A stretch of 59,614 nucleotides of DNA from positions 1 through 59,614 of the forward strand of contig QHBT01000028.1 in assembly GCA_003244185.1 (NCBI GenBank), in the 5' to 3' direction. Position numbers and translations under genes: made by a program. The stretch comes from Candidatus Dormiibacter spiritus (lineage in GTDB: Bacteria; Chloroflexota; Dormibacteria; Dormibacterales; Dormibacteraceae). Below, one piece after another: positions 56,084 through 59,614 of this stretch (position 1 is its first letter; the number at the start of each line of letters is the position of its first letter). The notes beneath the pieces are model-generated. The model had not been told where the DNA came from, searched no databases, and was given only the letters and a program-made list of their open reading frames with translations.

Positions 56084-56515
56084 TCAGTTCGGCAGTACTG
56101 TCAGCTTCAGGGCCCAGTTGACCAGCAGCGGCAGGGCGGCCAGAAATGGGAGCGCCCGCAGCAATGCCGGGTGGGCCAGCAGCCGGACGTCCCGGTCTCT
56201 CACCAAGGCGACAATCAGTAAGGCCATGCCGACCACAGTCGCCGCGAAGAACACTGGCCCCAGGGGATAGAGCAGCAGGGCGTGGCCGAAGTCACCGTTC
56301 CACGTGTAGGCGAAGGAGCGGGTGCCGCCGCAGAGCGGACAGGGATGGCCGGTGACCGCCAGGAAGGGGCAGCGCGGCAGGGTGGCGTTGACGCTGTGCA
56401 AGGACCAGAAGAAGCGCGTGTACAGCAGCCAGGCCGAGAAAAACGCGAGCAGGCAAACATTGCGCACGCGGGCGTAGTGGTCGGCCGAAACTACCGCCAG
56501 GGCAACCGGCATCAC
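56084..56515 (-). CDS. DUF2752 membrane protein
   Basis: 143 residues with about four hydrophobic helices. The DUF2752 hallmark CPFLAVTGHPCPLCGGTRSFAY is split here across the loop: CPFLAVTGHPCPLCGG then TRSFAY. The Cys pairs could bind metal or form disulphides. Function unknown. GTG 56515 is immediately followed by ATG; TAGACT stands 7 nt before the GTG, which favours GTG. A terminator-like hairpin follows the stop. Confidence 0.8.
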   Translation of the reverse strand: MMPVALAVVSADHYARVRNVCLLAFFSAWLLYTRFFWSLHSVNATLPRCPFLAVTGHPCPLCGGTRSFAYTWNGDFGHALLLYPLGPVFFAATVVGMALLIVALVRDRDVRLLAHPALLRALPFLAALPLLVNWALKLTVLPN

Positions 56516-56522
56516 GCCTGCG

Positions 56523-56528
56523 AGTCTA
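56523..56528 (-). promoter_or_regulatory. -10 element (TAGACT) for the DUF2752 gene, leaderless type
   Basis: TAGACT ends 7 nt before GTG 56515. Confidence 0.5.
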
Positions 56529-56557
56529 GCAGTGAGGCGTTCTGGTGAAGCGGTTCA

Positions 56558-57475
56558 TCAGGATTGTCCGGGTTCCGTCTGGTGTTCGCCAGCCGGCCGT
56601 CGCGCCGCTGGGGCCCCGACCAACATCTCCACCAGCTCGTCGGTCGTCTCAGCCACGCGGACCCCGGCGGCGCTGAACGCCTCCTCCTTGCTCTTGGCGG
56701 TGCCTCGGTTGCCGGAGACGATGGCGCCGGCGTGGCCCATGCGCTTGCCTTCCGGCGCCGTGCGGCCGGAGATGAAGGCGACGGTCTTGAGGCGCGAGCC
56801 GCGCCCCAGCAGCTCGGCCGCCCTTTCTTCATCAGTGCCACCGATCTCTCCGATGAGCGCCAGATGGGTAGTTTCCGGATCGTTCTCGAAGAGCTGGACG
56901 ACGTCCCAAAACGACAGACCCAGCACCGGATCCCCACCTATACCCACTATCGTGGACTGGCCTGCCCCGGCCGAGGTCAGGGCGGCCATCGCCTCGTAGG
57001 TGAGTGTGCCGCTGCGGGACACTACGCCGACGTGACCGGGCAGCGAGAACTGCTGCGGGATGATGCCGATCTTGGCCACGCCCGGCGTGATCAGGCCCGG
57101 GCAGTTGGGGCCGATCAACCGACAGCCGGGATGGAGACGGAGGAAGTCCTTGACCCGGATCATGTCCTGGATCGGGATGCCCTCGGTGATGCAGACCACC
57201 AGCGTCAGGCCGGCCGCCGCCGCCTCCATGATCGCGTCAGCCGCAAACGGGGGCGGCACGAAGATGCCTCCCGCATTGGCGGCTGTCTCGCGCACGGCGT
57301 CGGCCACCGTGTTGAAGATCGGCACGCCGAGATGAGTGGTGCCGCCCTTACCGGGGCTGGTTCCAGCGACTACTTTGGTGCCCATCGACTGCATCTGCTC
57401 GGTGTGGAAGCTGCCTTCCCGGCCGGTGATGCCCTGCACGACTACCCTGCTGTCGCGGTTCAGGAGGATGCTCAT
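56558..57475 (-). CDS. sucD: Succinate-CoA ligase alpha subunit
   Basis: 305 residues. CoA-binding domain: [18 protein letters not shown] and [18 protein letters not shown]; phosphohistidine in [20 protein letters not shown] (about residue 250); [13 protein letters not shown] and [13 protein letters not shown] also match. It makes succinate, CoA and NTP from succinyl-CoA (or the reverse) with SucC. The ATG overlaps the sucC stop by 4 bp. A 20-residue polar tail beyond the fold is extra. Confidence 0.95.
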   Translation of the reverse strand: MSILLNRDSRVVVQGITGREGSFHTEQMQSMGTKVVAGTSPGKGGTTHLGVPIFNTVADAVRETAANAGGIFVPPPFAADAIMEAAAAGLTLVVCITEGIPIQDMIRVKDFLRLHPGCRLIGPNCPGLITPGVAKIGIIPQQFSLPGHVGVVSRSGTLTYEAMAALTSAGAGQSTIVGIGGDPVLGLSFWDVVQLFENDPETTHLALIGEIGGTDEERAAELLGRGSRLKTVAFISGRTAPEGKRMGHAGAIVSGNRGTAKSKEEAFSAAGVRVAETTDELVEMLVGAPAARRPAGEHQTEPGQS

Positions 57476-58599
57476 CTAGTCATCTCCACGATCTTCTGAG
57501 CTGCCTCCCAGCCGCTGGCGCCCGGCTCGATGCCGTTGGCGCGCAGGATCTCCCGCCCCTCAGTCTCGTTGGTGCCGGAGAGCCTCACCACCAGGGGCAG
57601 CCGCAGGTTCAGGCTGTCGCGAGCCTGCACGAGGCCGCGGGCCACCTCGTCGCCCCGGGTGATGCCGCCGAAGACGTTGATCAGCACTCCCCGCACGTTG
57701 GGGTTCATGAGGATGACGGAGAGGGCGTTCTCCACCACCTCGGCCTTTGCCCCACCGCCGATGTCGCAGAAGTTGGCGGCCCGGCCGCCTGCGCGCTGGA
57801 CCAGATCCAGCGTGCCCATGCAGAGTCCAGCGCCATTGCCGATGATCCCCACTTCGCCGTCCAGCGAGACGTAGGTGAGGTTGCGCTTCTTGGCCTCGCG
57901 CTCGTAGGGGTCGCCCTCCACCACGTCGCCGTAGCGTTCTTCCAACGCTTTGTGGCGGAAGGCGGCGTTCTCGTCGGTCTCCAGCTTGGCGTCGCCTGCG
58001 ACCACCTGGCCCTCCTTGCTGATGACAAGCGGGTTGATCTCAGCAGTGACGGCGTCGTAATCGGTGATGGCGCGGTAGAGCTGCCGGATCACAGGCACCA
58101 GCGCCCGGCTGTGCGAGCCCAGACCGGCCGCCCAGACCAGCTGATTCAGCTCGAAGTTGAGCGGGCCGCGCCACGGGTTCGGGTAGAGGCGGGCGATGGC
58201 CTCGGGTGACTCCTCCGCCAGCTGTTCGATGTCCATGCCGCCATGGGCTGAGAGCATGACGACGTTGGCGCGGGCGTCGCGATCGACTGTGAAGCCCAGG
58301 TAGACCTCCTGGGCGATATCCAAAGCGGTCTCGCAGTAGACCAAAGGCACCCGAAAGCCTTTGATGTCCATGCCGATGATCTGCTCCGCCGCCGCCCGGG
58401 CCTCGTCGGCGGTCTGAACTAGCTTGATGCCGCCCGCCTTGCCCCGGCCGCCGACCGGCACCTGCGCCTTGACAGCGACCGGACCGAGCTCCGCGCAGGC
58501 CCGAGCTGCCTCGTCCGGGGTGGTCGCCACCTTGCCCGATGGGATGGGAATCCCGAGCTGACTCAAGACTTCCTTCGCCTGGTATTCGAGCAGCTTCAT
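57472..58599 (-). CDS. sucC: Succinate-CoA ligase beta subunit
   Basis: 375 residues. N-terminal ATP-grasp: [37 protein letters not shown] (Gly-rich nucleotide loop), then [12 protein letters not shown], and the C-terminal CoA ligase domain [14 protein letters not shown] with [13 protein letters not shown]. Works with SucD. TAATCT lies 9 nt before ATG 58599. With SDH in the same window, it completes succinyl-CoA to fumarate. Confidence 0.95.
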   Translation of the reverse strand: MKLLEYQAKEVLSQLGIPIPSGKVATTPDEAARACAELGPVAVKAQVPVGGRGKAGGIKLVQTADEARAAAEQIIGMDIKGFRVPLVYCETALDIAQEVYLGFTVDRDARANVVMLSAHGGMDIEQLAEESPEAIARLYPNPWRGPLNFELNQLVWAAGLGSHSRALVPVIRQLYRAITDYDAVTAEINPLVISKEGQVVAGDAKLETDENAAFRHKALEERYGDVVEGDPYEREAKKRNLTYVSLDGEVGIIGNGAGLCMGTLDLVQRAGGRAANFCDIGGGAKAEVVENALSVILMNPNVRGVLINVFGGITRGDEVARGLVQARDSLNLRLPLVVRLSGTNETEGREILRANGIEPGASGWEAAQKIVEMTR

Positions 58600-58608
58600 C
58601 GGTCCGGA

Positions 58609-58614
58609 AGATTA
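58609..58614 (-). promoter_or_regulatory. -10 element (TAATCT) for sucCD
   Basis: TAATCT ends 9 nt before ATG 58599; no Shine-Dalgarno sequence lies between. Confidence 0.5.
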
Positions 58615-58642
58615 TCCGAATGCCCGCCTCCAGGCGCCGGGG

Positions 58643-59059
58643 TCAGAGCTTCTGAGGCGGCGGGCGCTGGCCTGGGGTGACGACGGCCAGGCCGGCCGCC
58701 CGAGCTGCGCCAGCGAGACGGTGATCGTAGGCGATGAACGCGGTCAGCCCTTCGCCGAGCAGCAGCGCTGAAGCCAGGTGCACCGCGTCAAGGGTGCGCA
58801 GCCGCGGATCGCCGATGTCGCAGGCGACATCTTGCACTCCGCGGTCGAGCGAAACAAGGTCGAGGTCATCCACGGCGGCGCGAGCCTCCACCGGGACCTG
58901 GCCGCCAAGCCTCCGAGCGGCCCGAATGACCTCCACGCGTCCCAGCTCGCTGGAGACCACCGGTTGCTCAGAGTGCAGGTCGAGCCATTCGCTCAGCGCT
59001 AAAGTCTCCTCCTCGCGCCGGACCAGCTTCAGCAGCGCCGAAGAATCCAGATAGATCAC
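58643..59059 (-). CDS. vapC: PIN-domain toxin, VapC type
   Basis: 138 residues from GTG 59059. PIN acidic residues: VIYLDSSALLKLVRREEE (first Asp), SSELGRVEVIRAARR (Glu), RTLDAVHLASALLLGE (Asp) and FIAYDHRLAGAARAAG (last Asp). VapC toxins cut tRNA or other RNA using Mg. GTG overlaps the antitoxin stop as GTGA, the standard coupled arrangement. An acidic quartet is complete, so the toxin should be active unless neutralised. Confidence 0.88.
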   Translation of the reverse strand: MIYLDSSALLKLVRREEETLALSEWLDLHSEQPVVSSELGRVEVIRAARRLGGQVPVEARAAVDDLDLVSLDRGVQDVACDIGDPRLRTLDAVHLASALLLGEGLTAFIAYDHRLAGAARAAGLAVVTPGQRPPPQKL

Positions 59060-59340
59060 AGCCGGTCCTCGCGCTCCACATCGAGCAGCTCCTGGTTGGT
59101 CGGCTCGCCGGCAGCTATTGGCATTGGGCGGGGTGACCGAAGGCGCCCGCTTGGGCTGGACGCAGGAACGAGCCGGCCAGCGGCAACCAGCCGGTCCCTT
59201 GTGCTCCGGGATCCCCCGGGCGGCGAGAGCAGGGCGACCAGCTCTCCTCGCTCCGTAACTTCCACTGTCTCGCCCGCCTTTACCAGCGCGAGATACCGCG
59301 AAGCATTCTGCCGGAGTTCCCGCACACCAATACGTTCCAC
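59056..59340 (-). CDS. vapB: Phd/YefM-like antitoxin
   Basis: 94 residues from GTG 59340. N-terminal VERIGVRELRQNASRYLALV and VEVTERGELVALLSPP form the DNA-binding Phd/YefM fold; the C-terminal end (EPTNQELLDVEREDRL) is the toxin-binding tail. It should repress its own promoter, where TACTGT sits 6 nt before the GTG, and neutralise the VapC that follows. The longer frame from 59358 would overlap the promoter and is less likely. Confidence 0.82.
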   Translation of the reverse strand: MERIGVRELRQNASRYLALVKAGETVEVTERGELVALLSPPGGSRSTRDRLVAAGRLVPASSPSGRLRSPRPMPIAAGEPTNQELLDVEREDRL

Positions 59341-59346
59341 GCTCCG

Positions 59347-59352
59347 ACAGTA
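59347..59352 (-). promoter_or_regulatory. -10 element (TACTGT) for vapBC, leaderless type
   Basis: TACTGT ends 6 nt before GTG 59340. Flanking TGTGCTACTGTC may be part of the autoregulatory operator. Confidence 0.5.
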
Positions 59353-59359
59353 GCACATT

Positions 59360-59614
59360 GCGTGCTACACGCTTGGCCCGTTAGGTGTTAAGACCGCCAA
59401 GAGCCAGCAATCCCGGGTTCGCCGCTACCTTTGGTTGGTGGTCACCAGGAGAGGCGCCCCTCGGCCAGCCCCTTAGAGATCGACCTCAGACTTCGCGGCA
59501 AGTCCGGCCGAGTCGTGATCACTTGTCTCGAAAACCAGGATCTCGATGAGTGGGGCTACAGCTTCCTGGCGCCTCCCCACGACCGCACGCCAGGGCCATG
59601 TCCTGTCAAGTGGT
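59360..59614. other. Right-edge region without a recognised gene
   Basis: 255 bp upstream of vapB. Reading frames are short and interrupted on both strands; no RNA gene is evident. A gene could begin near 59598 (ATG) and run out of the window, but there is too little to judge. Confidence 0.4.

Noticed and set aside
59580..59614. TGTCCTGTCAAGTGGT at the right edge as an insertion-sequence end
   Set aside because: It resembles ends I associate with mobile elements, but no second end, duplication or transposase is in the window.

Overview
The window is high-GC bacterial DNA (about two thirds G+C by eye) with about 70 genes, one tRNA and no sign of phage, insertion sequences or CRISPR. The gene mix is Terrabacteria-like: a DUF222/HNH protein, a single-subunit five-helix SdhC anchor as in mycobacterial Sdh1, a luciferase-like F420-type oxidoreductase, an LCP protein, and a system I (ccm) cytochrome c maturation operon with a Cys-type CcmE. 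An uncultured Actinomycetota/Chloroflexota relative such as Dormibacterota fits best. That placement is inference.

Layout. 1-5.4 kb: partial HNH gene, cupin, ABC permease coupled to a glycoside-hydrolase-like protein, tRNA-Pro(CGG), and a divergent thioesterase/crotonase pair. 5.4-9.5 kb: lipoprotein and sdhCAB. 9.5-11.6 kb: PfkB-like, M19 dipeptidase, MazG-like. 11.7-19.2 kb: 4-hydroxybenzoate/protocatechuate degradation, MarR-MFS-pobA-pcaH-pcaG converging on an M29-like gene-pcaB-pcaC. 19.3-26.3 kb: zinc ribbon, a hairpin-rich spacer, infA, then a tight lipid-type operon (35-residue membrane peptide, fatty acyl-CoA reductase fused to a HAD phosphatase, zinc alcohol dehydrogenase, LarA-like protein, PlsC-type acyltransferase). 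26.4-32.2 kb: quinone-oxidoreductase-like MDR, upp-DinB, a DtxR/TelA/XpaC-like operon, Nudix. 32.2-40.3 kb: one long leftward operon from a histidine phosphatase and GH1 glucosidase through LLM oxidoreductase to ccmG-E-F-(28-codon gene)-A-B-C-D. 40.3-45.8 kb: rarA, SIMPL protein, an extended Ndk, MscS, bL25, L,D-transpeptidase. 45.8-48.9 kb: B12-dependent acyl-CoA mutase (two subunits) and MeaB. 49-52 kb: LCP protein and two membrane proteins. 52-59.4 kb: three acyl-CoA dehydrogenases, DUF2752 protein, sucCD, VapBC-like pair.

Metabolic logic. Acyl-CoA dehydrogenases, crotonase, mutase/MeaB, SucCD and SDH together describe catabolism of short and branched acyl-CoAs into the TCA cycle. The mutase has the Phe/Gln pair typical of isobutyryl-CoA mutase rather than the Tyr/Arg pair of methylmalonyl-CoA mutase. 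The pca genes would feed the same sink, although the later beta-ketoadipate steps are absent here.

Most striking overall is a promoter grammar. Many transcript-first genes lack a Shine-Dalgarno sequence and instead have a TAnnnT hexamer 6-10 nt before ATG/GTG/TTG, which is the arrangement expected for leaderless mRNAs. Operon-internal genes use stop/start overlaps or Shine-Dalgarno sites. This reading moves several start codons and reveals two compact bidirectional promoters. The best candidates for undescribed biology are the LarA-like/FAR-HAD/ADH/PlsC operon, the overlapping microgene between ccmF and ccmA, and the hairpin-rich block at 19.57-19.76 kb.
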